From NCBI GenBank assembly GCA_021324575.1, contig JAJPIW010000026.1, forward strand, positions 1 to 64,000: 64,000 nucleotides of DNA. Reading direction: 5' to 3'. The position numbers were made by a program, and so were the translations under genes. This document shows positions 38,052 to 47,170 of the stretch, piece by piece. Origin of the DNA: Intrasporangiaceae bacterium (lineage in GTDB: Bacteria > Actinomycetota > Actinomycetes > Actinomycetales > Dermatophilaceae). How positions within the stretch are numbered: the first letter of the stretch is position 1; every line of letters begins with the position of its first letter. The notes below the pieces were generated by a model. It made no database searches, was not told the origin of the DNA, and was given only the letters and a program-made list of their open reading frames with translations.

Positions 38052-38099
38052 GTATGCCGGTCACCCCCGTATGCCGGTCAGCCCCCGTATGCCGGTCAG
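38052..38099. repeat. Three tandem copies of CGTATGCCGGTCA(G/C)CC in an intergenic gap
   Basis: GTATGCCG at 38052, 38069 and 38087, each followed by GTCA. Confidence 0.9.
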
Positions 38100-40060
38100 C
38101 CGCCCACGTGCACCAGCGGACGCCGCCCGGCGTTGGGCTCGGCACGGCGCAGGATCTCGTGGGTGAGCGGCGGGATGTCGCCCTCGCCGCCGACGAGGAA
38201 GCGCAGCGCGTTCTCACCCGGCGCCCGTTCGCTCCACTCGAAGTAGACGTGCGGCGGCACCGGCATCTGGTCGCGGATGGCCAGCAGCACGGCGGCGAGC
38301 GCGTTGGGCACGGACGTCCCGGTGGCGCGGAGGATCGCGTGCCGCCCGACGGTGACGCCGCGGACGGACACCGGCGAGGTGAAGTCACTGGGGTCGGTGA
38401 TCTCGACCTCGAGGAAGATCGCGGCCTGCCAACCCTTGAGGTGGTTGTCGACACGGACCTCGTCGGACTTCTCCTCGTACTCGGCGTCGTCACCGGCGTT
38501 GAGCTTGTTGGCGATGAACCGCACCGGCTGGCTGCCGGCCCTGGCCTTGGCCAGGATCGCCTCCGCCGTCGGGTCGAACACGACCTGGCGCACCCGCAGC
38601 TCGGTTGCTCGCCGGATCCGGGAGAACACCGACACGACGAGGATCATCCCGACGAAGAGCAGCGCGATGACCAGACCGCCGGGGTGGTCGAGGATCGTCA
38701 CGACGAACGTGTAGACGAAGATCGCGCTCACCACGGCGAAGAACGCTGCGGTGCCCCGGTGCCGCCGCCTCAGCTCGGTGAGGAACACCGCCACGGCCGC
38801 CGACGTCATGAGCGCGAGGACGCCGGTGGCATACGCCGAGGCCTGCGAGTCCACGTTCGCGTCGAAGACGAGGGTGACCACCGCGGAGATGGCGGTGAAC
38901 ACGAGCACGAGCGGCCGGGTCGAGCGCGCCCAGTCCGGCGCCATCCCGTAGCGCGGGAGGTAGCGCGGCACGATGTTGAGGAGCCCGGCCATCGCCGAGG
39001 CGCCGGCGAACCAGAGGATGCCCATCGTCGAGATGTCGTATGCCGTGCCGAAGGCCCCGCCGAGCCGCTCGTGGGCGAGGTAGGCCAGGGCGCGCCCGTT
39101 GGCAGGTCCGGCGGGGTGCCCGTTCGCGGCCGCGAGGAAGGCGGAGTGCGGGATGAGCAGGGTCGTGACGAGGGCCGAGCTGATGAGCAGGACGCTCATG
39201 ATGAGGGCAGCCGTCGTCAGCAGCTTCCGGGCGTTCCGGATCCGGCCGAGCGGGTTGGCCACCGTGTCGGTCGGGTCGCCCTTGACCAGGGGCATGACGA
39301 CGACACCGGTCTCGAACCCCGAGAGCCCCAGCGCCAACGCGGGGAACACGAGCAGCGACGCCCCGATGACGCCGAGCGGCATCGAGTGGGTCGCCGTCAT
39401 CGCGTCACGCCAGTCGGCCAGCAGTGCGGGATGCCGCAGCACGGCATACAGACCGTTGCCGATGACCACTGCCGACAGCGTGAGGTACGCACCCACGAGG
39501 ACGACCGCGATGCTGATCGCCTCCTTGAACCCCTTGAGGAACACGCCGGCGAGCGCGGCCAGCAGGACGAGGGTCACCGTCAGGTGCTGGCCGCCCAGCG
39601 CACTCTTGACGAGTGGGTTCTCCACCAGGTGCGCCGAGGCGTCGGCGGCCGACAGGGTGATCGTGATGACGAAGCCGGTCGCGACGAAGCCGAGGAGGCA
39701 GAGGACGAGCAGCTTGCTCGGCCAGTACGACAGCAGCCGCTCGAGCATCGACAGCGAGCCGTCGCCGTGTGGGCTCTCCCCGGCGACCCGGCGGTACATC
39801 GGCAGCGCGGCGAAGAGGGTGATGAGGACGAGGACCAGGGTCGCGACGGGGGCGAGGGCACCGGCAGCGAGGGCCGCGATGCCCGGCTGGTAGCCGAGCG
39901 TGGAGAAGTAGTCGACGCCGGTCAGGCACATGACACGCCACCACGGTTGGACGTGCTGCTGGCTGGTCGCCTCGCGCTCGTCCTCGTAGTAGCCGCCGGG
40001 GTCGCCCTGGTCGGCGTCGAGGAGCCATTCGCGCAGTTCGGCGCGGTGGGGTGGGTTCAC
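38096..40060 (-). CDS. APC-family permease (KimA/potassium-importer-like)
   Basis: [51 protein letters not shown]-terminal soluble domain. Confidence 0.85.
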   Translation of the reverse strand: MNPPHRAELREWLLDADQGDPGGYYEDEREATSQQHVQPWWRVMCLTGVDYFSTLGYQPGIAALAAGALAPVATLVLVLITLFAALPMYRRVAGESPHGDGSLSMLERLLSYWPSKLLVLCLLGFVATGFVITITLSAADASAHLVENPLVKSALGGQHLTVTLVLLAALAGVFLKGFKEAISIAVVLVGAYLTLSAVVIGNGLYAVLRHPALLADWRDAMTATHSMPLGVIGASLLVFPALALGLSGFETGVVVMPLVKGDPTDTVANPLGRIRNARKLLTTAALIMSVLLISSALVTTLLIPHSAFLAAANGHPAGPANGRALAYLAHERLGGAFGTAYDISTMGILWFAGASAMAGLLNIVPRYLPRYGMAPDWARSTRPLVLVFTAISAVVTLVFDANVDSQASAYATGVLALMTSAAVAVFLTELRRRHRGTAAFFAVVSAIFVYTFVVTILDHPGGLVIALLFVGMILVVSVFSRIRRATELRVRQVVFDPTAEAILAKARAGSQPVRFIANKLNAGDDAEYEEKSDEVRVDNHLKGWQAAIFLEVEITDPSDFTSPVSVRGVTVGRHAILRATGTSVPNALAAVLLAIRDQMPVPPHVYFEWSERAPGENALRFLVGGEGDIPPLTHEILRRAEPNAGRRPLVHVGG

Positions 40061-40176
40061 AAGCGTCGAGCGTAGGCGGTGTGGCCGCGCCTCCGGTGCC
40101 CGAGCAAGGCACCGGCCGGGGCCGACCTCACGAGAAGCGAGGCGGTCCCGGCCGGGAGATGACGGACTGTGAGGGG

Positions 40177-40401
40177 TCAGCCCGCCTTGTTCTCCAGCGC
40201 CACGAGGACGCCGGCGAGAGCAAAGTACTTGTTCGAGCCGAGGTCCCGCACGGTTTTGATGCCAAAAGTCTCGGCGAGAACGGCGTCGTGCCTCTCGGTG
40301 AGACCGGCGAGGGACGACGGCGGCGCGTCGAGGATGTCCCCCACACTCTTGTCCTCATAGGCCTTGTCGAGGCCCTTGGCGAGGTTGATCTGTACAGCCA
40401 T
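40177..40401 (-). CDS. Small conserved hypothetical protein
   Basis: [74 protein letters not shown]. Confidence 0.75.
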   Translation of the reverse strand: MAVQINLAKGLDKAYEDKSVGDILDAPPSSLAGLTERHDAVLAETFGIKTVRDLGSNKYFALAGVLVALENKAG

Positions 40402-40606
40402 TCCCTACCTCCGCGTCGCAGCGGCCCGCCGCCCTGGTGGCGACGGCACCCAGGGACAGCATGGCGGGCCGCCGGGCCTCCGCGCATGAAGGTGACCTGA
40501 GTGTTTGCTGTGAGTTGGCTTTCGGCGCCGGGGCGCGCTCCCGGAATGAAGGACACCTCAGGGCCGTTCTCGACTACACGAGAATGGTTCTCAGAAGGAG
40601 ATCGGC

Positions 40607-40954
40607 ATGACCACCGTCGTCCACGACGCCTATACCCGCTTCCGCCGGGCCGAGCGGATGTTCCGCAACCGCGAGTACGCCGCTGCCGCCAAGCAGCTCG
40701 AGCTCGTCGTCGCCTCCGACGACATCGGCCACGGTCTGCACGAGGCCCGCACCCTGCTCGCCCGCTCCTACTTCCACTCCGCCCAGCTCGGCCGCGCCGA
40801 GACGGTCGCCCGCGCCCTCGTCGAGGAACGGCCCGACGACGCGTATGCCGTGCTCCTCCTCGGTCGTACGCTGCAACGGATGAGCCGACCGGACGAGGCG
40901 GCCCCACACCTGGCTCTGGCCGCGGCATACGGGATGGAGACGAGCAGGCACTGA
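40607..40954 (+). CDS. Tetratricopeptide-repeat-like protein
   Basis: RFRRAERMFRNREYAAAAKQLELVV...ARTLLARSYFHSAQLGRAETVARALVEERPDDAYAVLLLGRTL. Confidence 0.8.
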   Translation: MTTVVHDAYTRFRRAERMFRNREYAAAAKQLELVVASDDIGHGLHEARTLLARSYFHSAQLGRAETVARALVEERPDDAYAVLLLGRTLQRMSRPDEAAPHLALAAAYGMETSRH

Positions 40955-42549
40955 TGACCGACTACGGGCAGCCGATCGAGTTCGGGCTCTTCCCGAGCCC
41001 GAAGGCCGACGCGCTCCAGCACACCCTCGACCTCGCCCTGCGGGCCGAAGTCACCGGGCTGGACCTGGTGTCGATCCAGGACCACCCCTACCAGGGGCAG
41101 TTCCTCGACACCTGGACGCTGCTGTCGGTCATCGGCGCGCGTACCTCGGCAATTCGACTGTCCCCCAACGTTGCCAGCCTTCCGCTCCGCCCACCCGTCG
41201 TCCTCGCCAAGTCGGCGGCAACCCTCGACCTGGTGACCGGCGGGCGGGTCGAGCTCGGCCTCGGCACGGGGGCGTTCTGGGACGCGATCGTCGCGGCCGG
41301 CGGCCCTCGCCGGACGCCCGGTGAGGCGGTCGAGGCACTCGTCGAGGCGATCGAGATCATCCGCGCGGTGTGGGCCGGCGGCACGGTCCGCGTCGAGGGA
41401 GCGCACTACTCGGTGAGCGGGGTGCACGGCGGGCCCGTCCCCGCCCACCCGATCCCGATCTGGCTCGGCGCCTACAAGCCGCGCATGCTGCGCGTCACCG
41501 GCCGGCTCGCCGACGGCTGGGTGCCGAGCATGGGGTATGCCGACCCGCCGGCTCTCGCGGACCTGTCGGCACAGGTGGACGAGGCGGCGCTGGCGGCGGG
41601 GCGCTCGCCGGCCGCGATCAAGCGGATCTACAACATCTTCGGCAGCTTCGGGACCGGGTCGGGCTTCCTCCAGGGGTCGCCGGCCAACTGGGCCGAGGAT
41701 CTCGCCGGGCTTGCTCTCGACGAGGGCCTGAGTACGTTCATCCTCGGCACCGACGACCCTGCCGTGCTCGAGCGGTTCACCGCCGAGGTGGCGCCGGCGG
41801 TGCGGGACCAGGTCGACGCCGAGCGCGCCCGCCGTCATGTTTTTGACCCCAGGTCAGGTCCGGTGACGGTCGGGGCGGACGTGGCACGTGACGAGGGGTC
41901 AGCAGCTGGACGGGCGGCGGCCGTCGCCGTCACGCCGACCCCGGACGACGGTGTCCGGCTGTCCGACGAGCGGCTCTGGGACGAGGCGACGCGGCCCACC
42001 ACGCTCGGCGTCGCCGACGGGAGAGGTGAGCACCCGGCATACGACGAACGTGGTGCCGCCACGGCTCAGCACCTCATCGACGTCCATGACGCACTGCGGG
42101 CCGAGCTGGCCCAGGTGCGGTCCATCGTCGAGCAGGTCCGCGACGGCCACCTGACCATCGGGGCCGCACGGTCGGTCATCAACACGATGACCATGCGCCA
42201 GAACAACTGGACCCTCGGCGCCTACTGCGAGTCGTACTGCCGCGTCGTCACCAGTCATCACACCCTGGAGGACCGCAGCATCTTCCCGCACCTGCGCCGG
42301 GCCGACCCCTCGCTCGTCCCGGTCATCGACCGGCTCGAGGAGGAGCACCACGTCATCGCCGACGTCCTCGAACGCGTCGACCGGGCACTCGTCGCCGTCG
42401 TCGACCACGACGACCCGGGCGCGGCCGGGCGTGAGGCGCTCGACTCCCTCCAAGCCACCGTCGACGTCCTCACCGACACGTTGTTGTCCCATCTGGCCTA
42501 CGAGGAGCGCGAGCTCGTCGGCCCCCTGGCCCGGAACGGCTTCGCCTGA
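40954..42549 (+). CDS. LLM-class flavin oxidoreductase fused to a C-terminal hemerythrin (HHE) domain
   Basis: IEFGLFPSPKADALQHTLDLALRAEVTGLDLVSIQDHPYQ; C-term HHTLEDRSIFPHL...EEEHHVIADVL...HLAYEERELVGPL. Confidence 0.87.
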   Translation: MTDYGQPIEFGLFPSPKADALQHTLDLALRAEVTGLDLVSIQDHPYQGQFLDTWTLLSVIGARTSAIRLSPNVASLPLRPPVVLAKSAATLDLVTGGRVELGLGTGAFWDAIVAAGGPRRTPGEAVEALVEAIEIIRAVWAGGTVRVEGAHYSVSGVHGGPVPAHPIPIWLGAYKPRMLRVTGRLADGWVPSMGYADPPALADLSAQVDEAALAAGRSPAAIKRIYNIFGSFGTGSGFLQGSPANWAEDLAGLALDEGLSTFILGTDDPAVLERFTAEVAPAVRDQVDAERARRHVFDPRSGPVTVGADVARDEGSAAGRAAAVAVTPTPDDGVRLSDERLWDEATRPTTLGVADGRGEHPAYDERGAATAQHLIDVHDALRAELAQVRSIVEQVRDGHLTIGAARSVINTMTMRQNNWTLGAYCESYCRVVTSHHTLEDRSIFPHLRRADPSLVPVIDRLEEEHHVIADVLERVDRALVAVVDHDDPGAAGREALDSLQATVDVLTDTLLSHLAYEERELVGPLARNGFA

Positions 42550-42577
42550 GCGGCGGCACCTGCCTGCCGCGTCCCGC

Positions 42578-42653
42578 GTCCGCTTCCTTCCCCGTCCGCC
42601 CTTCCCGGTCCGCCCCCTTCCCCCAGTCCGCCCTTCCCCCGTCCGCCCTACCC
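42578..42653. repeat. Degenerate pyrimidine-rich tandem repeat, about five units of GTCCGCCCTTCCCC
   Basis: Direct reading. Confidence 0.75.
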
Positions 42654-42720
42654 CGCACGTGCGGGGTTGTTCAGGCAGATCGGTGAATCCGGCCTGAACA
42701 AGCCCGCACGTGCGGGGTTG
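42651..42720. repeat. Long inverted repeat whose arms each contain the palindrome CCCGCACGTGCGGG
   Basis: CCCCGCACGTGCGGGGTTGTTCAGGC / 15-nt loop / GCCTGAACAAGCCCGCACGTGCGGGG, one mismatch. Confidence 0.9.
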
Positions 42721-42765
42721 CATGGTTTGCGCCAGCGCCAGGGTCCTTACGGTTGCGGGCCTGAC

Positions 42766-42822
42766 CGGCATACGGAAAGGGCGCCTCTCCCGAGGGAGAG
42801 GCGCCCTTCCTGCGTATGCCGC
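42766..42822. terminator. Bidirectional terminator hairpin AAGGGCGCCTCTCCC-GA-GGGAGAGGCGCCCTT bracketed by inverted CGGCATACG/CGTATGCCG
   Basis: Lies between convergent genes; 15-bp perfect stem extended by the inverted octamer pair. Confidence 0.88.
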
Positions 42823-42831
42823 GTGCTCGGG

Positions 42832-44463
42832 TCAGTGCATGATGACCGGGGCGCGCTCGGCGTCGTCGTCGAGCAGGTGGCTCACCTCGGACTTGCGGGG
42901 GAGGAAGTAGGCCGGGATGAGGGTGAGCGCCACGAGGAACGCCGCCACCCAGTAGGTGTGTGCGAACGACTGGGCCATGAAGTCACGCACGGCTGCGAGC
43001 AGGCCAGCCTGAGCCGCGTGCTGGTCCTGACCGAACTTGGCCAGCACCGCGGCCACATCGGGGAAGTTGGCCAACTGCGCCTGGATGGCGGCCGGGTCCT
43101 TGAGCCCCTTGGTTTTCTCACCGAAGGCCTGCGCCTGACCGATCAGTTTGTGGCTGTTGAAGGCGTTGGTGAGTACGACCGACATCGTCGCGACACCGAT
43201 GGACGAGGCGATCTGCTGGGTGATGTTCAACAGGGTCGAGCCCCGAGCCACCTCGTGCGCCCGCAGGGTCTTCAGTGCGGAGGTCATGATCGGCATCATC
43301 GTGCCGCCCATGCCGAGGCCCATGATGAACAGGACCGGGATGAGGAATCCCCAGTACGACGAGGTCGACGTGATCTGGGTGAGCGCGAACATCCCGCCGA
43401 TGATGCCGACGAGCCCGAACGGGACGATCCGCCCGACCGGCATCTTGTCCGTCAGCGCGCCGGCGAGCGGCATGGTGACCATCGCACCGAGCCCCTGGGC
43501 GGCCATCAGGTAGCCGGCGTGCTCGACGGACTCCCCGCGGACGATCTGGAAGTAGGTCGGCATGAGGAGCAGGCCGCCGAAGAAGGCCGCGGCGAACAGG
43601 AACATCGTCGTGATCGAGATCGCCAGGTTGCGGTTCTTGAACAGCCGCAGGTCGAGCAGTGGGTGCTCCGGCCGGAAGCTGTAGAACACGAAAGCCACGA
43701 CGAGCGCGAGCCCGAGGATCGCCGGGATGAGCACCTTGGCCGATGCGATGGTTCCCTCACCGGGGATCGAGGAGACGCCGTAGAGGAACAGGGCCAGACC
43801 GGGGCTCATCATGAGCATGCCGACGAAGTCGAAGGACTCGGTGGGGTGCGGGTTGTCCTTGGCCAGCACGAGCTGGGCATAGACGAGGGCGATGACGCCG
43901 AGCGGGATGTTGATCAGGAAGATCCAGTTCCAGCTGTGGTGCTCGATGAGGTAGCCGCCGAGGATCGGGCCGCCGATCGGCCCGAGCAGCATGGGTACGC
44001 CGAGGATGGCCATCAGCCTCCCCATCCGCTGCGGGCCGGCCGCACGGGTCATGATCGTCATGCCGAGCGGCATGAGCATGCCGCCGCCGAGGCCCTGGAG
44101 GGCACGGAAGGCGATGAGCATGTTGATCGAGGTGGCCGTCGCACACAGCGCCGAGCCGAGGGTGAACAGCAGGATGGCCAGCATGTAGAGGCGCTTGGTG
44201 CCGAACCGGTCGGCCGCCCAGCCGGATAGCGGGATGACGGTGGCCAGGGCCAGCGTGTAGGCCGTGACCGTCCAGGCGACCGTCGAGTAGGCAACGAGGT
44301 CCCCGCCCTTGGCGAAGGCGGTCTGGAAGGTCGGCAGGGCGACGTTGACGACGGTGATGTCGAGGATCGACATGATCGCGCCGAGGACGACGACGCCGGC
44401 CACCTTGAGGACGGCGCCATCGATCTTCTCCGGGTACACCACGGGTGCAGGTGTGGCTGACAA
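42832..44463 (-). CDS. DHA2-family MFS drug transporter (EmrB/QacA-like)
   Basis: SILDITVVNVALPTFQTAF; GTKRLYMLAILLFTLGSALCATATSINMLIAFRALQGLGGGMLMPLGM. Confidence 0.93.
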   Translation of the reverse strand: MSATPAPVVYPEKIDGAVLKVAGVVVLGAIMSILDITVVNVALPTFQTAFAKGGDLVAYSTVAWTVTAYTLALATVIPLSGWAADRFGTKRLYMLAILLFTLGSALCATATSINMLIAFRALQGLGGGMLMPLGMTIMTRAAGPQRMGRLMAILGVPMLLGPIGGPILGGYLIEHHSWNWIFLINIPLGVIALVYAQLVLAKDNPHPTESFDFVGMLMMSPGLALFLYGVSSIPGEGTIASAKVLIPAILGLALVVAFVFYSFRPEHPLLDLRLFKNRNLAISITTMFLFAAAFFGGLLLMPTYFQIVRGESVEHAGYLMAAQGLGAMVTMPLAGALTDKMPVGRIVPFGLVGIIGGMFALTQITSTSSYWGFLIPVLFIMGLGMGGTMMPIMTSALKTLRAHEVARGSTLLNITQQIASSIGVATMSVVLTNAFNSHKLIGQAQAFGEKTKGLKDPAAIQAQLANFPDVAAVLAKFGQDQHAAQAGLLAAVRDFMAQSFAHTYWVAAFLVALTLIPAYFLPRKSEVSHLLDDDAERAPVIMH

Positions 44464-44631
44464 GGGATCTCCATCAGAGTTGTGACGGCCCGGGTCATCG
44501 GTTCTGCCCGGGTTCGACGCGCAGCTGTGCGCGAAAAGGTTGTGCTGTGCAAGTAACCCTACGCCAGCAGCGGACGGTACGGAACCGTTTTATCCCGGGT
44601 TTCTGGCGACCTGGACGCAGACCTGAACAGC

Positions 44632-45399
44632 TCAGCGACCGGCATACATGAGCGAGCCGGGAGTCGTGAGCAGCTCCCCGGTCTCCAGCCAGGTCTTCAG
44701 GCCGGACAGCATCATCGGCCAGCCGCCGTACATCATCTGGTGGACGCCCTCGCGCAGGTCGGAGTGCGTGACGAGCAGGCAGCAGGACGCGCTGTCGTCG
44801 ATCTGGTTGATCTCCCAGGTGATCGTCGACTCCGGCTCGTCCGCGACCTCCGGGGCGAACAGCATCTTGGCCCGCTGGACGAGCCGGTTGGGTGGGTCGA
44901 CCTCGGCGAAGACGCCGGTGCCCAGGATGACGTCTGGAGCGCCGGGGTTGGTGATCTGGTAGGTGCCGCCCTCTCGGACCTCGCCGTCGATGACGTTGCC
45001 GAACTGGAACCGGCTGTACCCGTCGGCGGTCGTGATCGCCTCCCACAGCCGTTCGGGGGTGGTGCGGATGTAGATCTCGAAGACCTTTTCCATGGTGCTC
45101 TCCAAGTCGTGCTTGAGGTCCGCGAGGCCGGCGACCCAGGGCTCGGCGTACTTGCTCACCCAGCGGTCGTGGACCAGGCGGATCGGGACGGGGTTGAGGT
45201 AGTGCAGCTTCTCCCGGCCGCGTCGCTTGCTGACGATCAGGTGGGCCTCCTCGAGCAGCTTGAGGTGCTTGGCGACCCCGAACCGGGTCATCGCGAAGCG
45301 AGCCTCCAGCTGCCCGGAGGTCTGCCCGTCGTCGGCGAACAGTGCGTCGAGGATGCTGCGTCGGGTGGGGTCCGCGAGTGCTCTGAAGACCTCATCCAT
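44632..45399 (-). CDS. ArsR-type HTH fused to SRPBCC (AHSA1-like) domain
   Basis: MDEVFRALADPTRRSILDALFADDGQTSGQLE; VFEIYIRTTPERLWEAITTADGYSRFQFG. Confidence 0.87.
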   Translation of the reverse strand: MDEVFRALADPTRRSILDALFADDGQTSGQLEARFAMTRFGVAKHLKLLEEAHLIVSKRRGREKLHYLNPVPIRLVHDRWVSKYAEPWVAGLADLKHDLESTMEKVFEIYIRTTPERLWEAITTADGYSRFQFGNVIDGEVREGGTYQITNPGAPDVILGTGVFAEVDPPNRLVQRAKMLFAPEVADEPESTITWEINQIDDSASCCLLVTHSDLREGVHQMMYGGWPMMLSGLKTWLETGELLTTPGSLMYAGR

Positions 45400-45453
45400 G
45401 TCCTCGAGAATACGTGACCATTTGGTCACCTGTCAACGAGTCCCCATCACCTC

Positions 45454-45538
45454 ACTTTCCCGCCCCATCCGGGAAAGTCATCTTCGCCGGGGATATCAAC
45501 CCTTGCGGAGATGGGATTCCCGGATGGGGCGGGAAAGT
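45454..45538. repeat. Inverted repeat with self-complementary arms (CTTTCCCGCCCCATCCGGGAA ... TTCCCGGATGGGGCGGGAAAG)
   Basis: Direct reading; each arm itself contains CTTTCCCG/CGGGAAAG-type complementarity. Confidence 0.85.
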
Positions 45539-45607
45539 TGAGGGGGGTGGGACGGGAAGGTGGTGGGCGCGCCCGGTCGACTCCGTATGCCGAGGCGTTC
45601 AGCAGGC

Positions 45608-46285
45608 CTAGGCGCGGTCCTGCCAGGTGCAGATGCACGCCTCGTTGCCCTCGGGGTCGGCCAGCACCCAGAACGCCCGCGCCCGGGCATCGCTGACCAG
45701 CCGGCCGCCGGCGGCGAGCGCCGCCTCGAGCCGGGCGTCGGCCACGTCGTGCGGGACGACCACGTCCAGGTGGATCCGGTTCCGCTGCGGCCGCGGCGAG
45801 TCCAGCTGCTGGAACCACACCGCCGGCCCGATCCCGGTCGGGTCCTCGACCTGCCGGACGATGTCGCCCTCCACACCGGGGCGGGCATCGACGTAGGCGA
45901 GCACCGCCTTCCAGAACGGCCGCACCACGTCGATGTCCATCGCGTCGATGGCGATCTCGGTCGACGCCGACCCGGTCGGTAGCTGGACCGTCGCCCCGTC
46001 CTCGGCAGCCGCCGCGCTCACCGCCTCGGCCAGCCGGACGTCCCGCCGCGAGACCCCGTGGACGTCGTGGCTCGTCGACACGACATGGACCACACCGGGA
46101 TAGGCGACGTGGATCGTCGGGTGGTGGTTCTGCGCGTCCGCGAGAGCCGCGACCCGGCCCGCGAAGACGCCGGCCGCGGCATACGACCCGAACCGGAAGT
46201 TCGCCTCGATCGTCCCGACGAGGAACCGCCAGTCAGCCAGCCCGAGGTCGTGGAACGCCGGCCCGGACAGTCGCGTGTCAGCCAT
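45608..46285 (-). CDS. Pterin-4a-carbinolamine dehydratase-like domain fused to VOC domain
   Basis: ALADAQNHHPTIHVAYPGVVHVVSTSHDVHGVSRRDVRLAEAVSAAA then VOC; ADPEGNEACIC. Confidence 0.8.
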   Translation of the reverse strand: MADTRLSGPAFHDLGLADWRFLVGTIEANFRFGSYAAAGVFAGRVAALADAQNHHPTIHVAYPGVVHVVSTSHDVHGVSRRDVRLAEAVSAAAAEDGATVQLPTGSASTEIAIDAMDIDVVRPFWKAVLAYVDARPGVEGDIVRQVEDPTGIGPAVWFQQLDSPRPQRNRIHLDVVVPHDVADARLEAALAAGGRLVSDARARAFWVLADPEGNEACICTWQDRA

Positions 46286-46340
46286 CCCTCCACGGTAATC
46301 CGCCCGACCGCTGTCGGAGCGACTGATTAGTCTCGAACTC

Positions 46341-47141
46341 GTGGCCACCATCGTCTACCTCCATGCCCACCCCGACGACGAGGCGTCCCAGACCTCCGGC
46401 TCGATGGCCCGCGCCGTCGCCGAGGGACACCGGGTCGTCACGGCATACGGGACGAGCGGCGAGCAGGGAGAGGTGCCCAAGGACCTGGCCGAGGGCGAGA
46501 CCCTCGCCGACCGCCGCCGCAAGGAGGCCCAGGCGAGTGCCGACGTCCTCGGCGTCCAGCGCGTCGCGTGGCTGGGCTACGCCGACTCGGGGATGCGCGG
46601 CTGGGAGCAGAACACCTGGGACGGCGCGTTCGCGGCGGCCGACCTCGACGAGGCTGCCGGGCGGCTCGCCGCGATCCTCGACGAGGAGGACGCCGACCTG
46701 GTCATCGGCTACGACTGGCACGGCGGCTACGGCCACCCCGACCACGTCAAGGTCCACGGCGTCGTCCACCGGGCCGCCGAGCTGGCGGCGCGCCGGCCGA
46801 GGGTCCTGGACTCGACGATGAACCGCGACCTCATGCGCCGAGGCGTCGAGGCGGCCAAGGCGGCGGGCCTCGAGGGCTTCGAGGACTGGGACCCCGACCA
46901 GCCGATGGACGACGGGAACCCTTTGGGAGAGCCGGAGTCCGCGATCAGCTGGCAGGTCGACGTCGCCGCCTACATCCCCCAGCGCCGGGCCTCGCTCGCC
47001 GCACACGCCAGCCAGGAGACCGACATCAACGGCTTCCTCTCGATGCCCGAGGACACCTTCGCAGCGATCTTCTCCCTCGAGCACTACATCGAGGCCGGCC
47101 GTCCCGACGGCATGCAGCAGGGCTGGTTCCTCGACTCCTGA
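46341..47141 (+). CDS. PIG-L family deacetylase (MshB/Mca-like)
   Basis: TIVYLHAHPDDEASQTSGSMARAVAEGHRVV; GYGHPDHVKVHGVV. Confidence 0.88.
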   Translation: MATIVYLHAHPDDEASQTSGSMARAVAEGHRVVTAYGTSGEQGEVPKDLAEGETLADRRRKEAQASADVLGVQRVAWLGYADSGMRGWEQNTWDGAFAAADLDEAAGRLAAILDEEDADLVIGYDWHGGYGHPDHVKVHGVVHRAAELAARRPRVLDSTMNRDLMRRGVEAAKAAGLEGFEDWDPDQPMDDGNPLGEPESAISWQVDVAAYIPQRRASLAAHASQETDINGFLSMPEDTFAAIFSLEHYIEAGRPDGMQQGWFLDS

Positions 47142-47170
47142 ACCAGCCCCGCGGCATACGAGAACGACAC

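Noticed and set aside
38052-38099. Possible mini CRISPR array from the three-fold repeat
   Set aside because: Units are about 17 bp with almost no spacers and no cas genes nearby; it is a tandem copy of the dispersed octamer.
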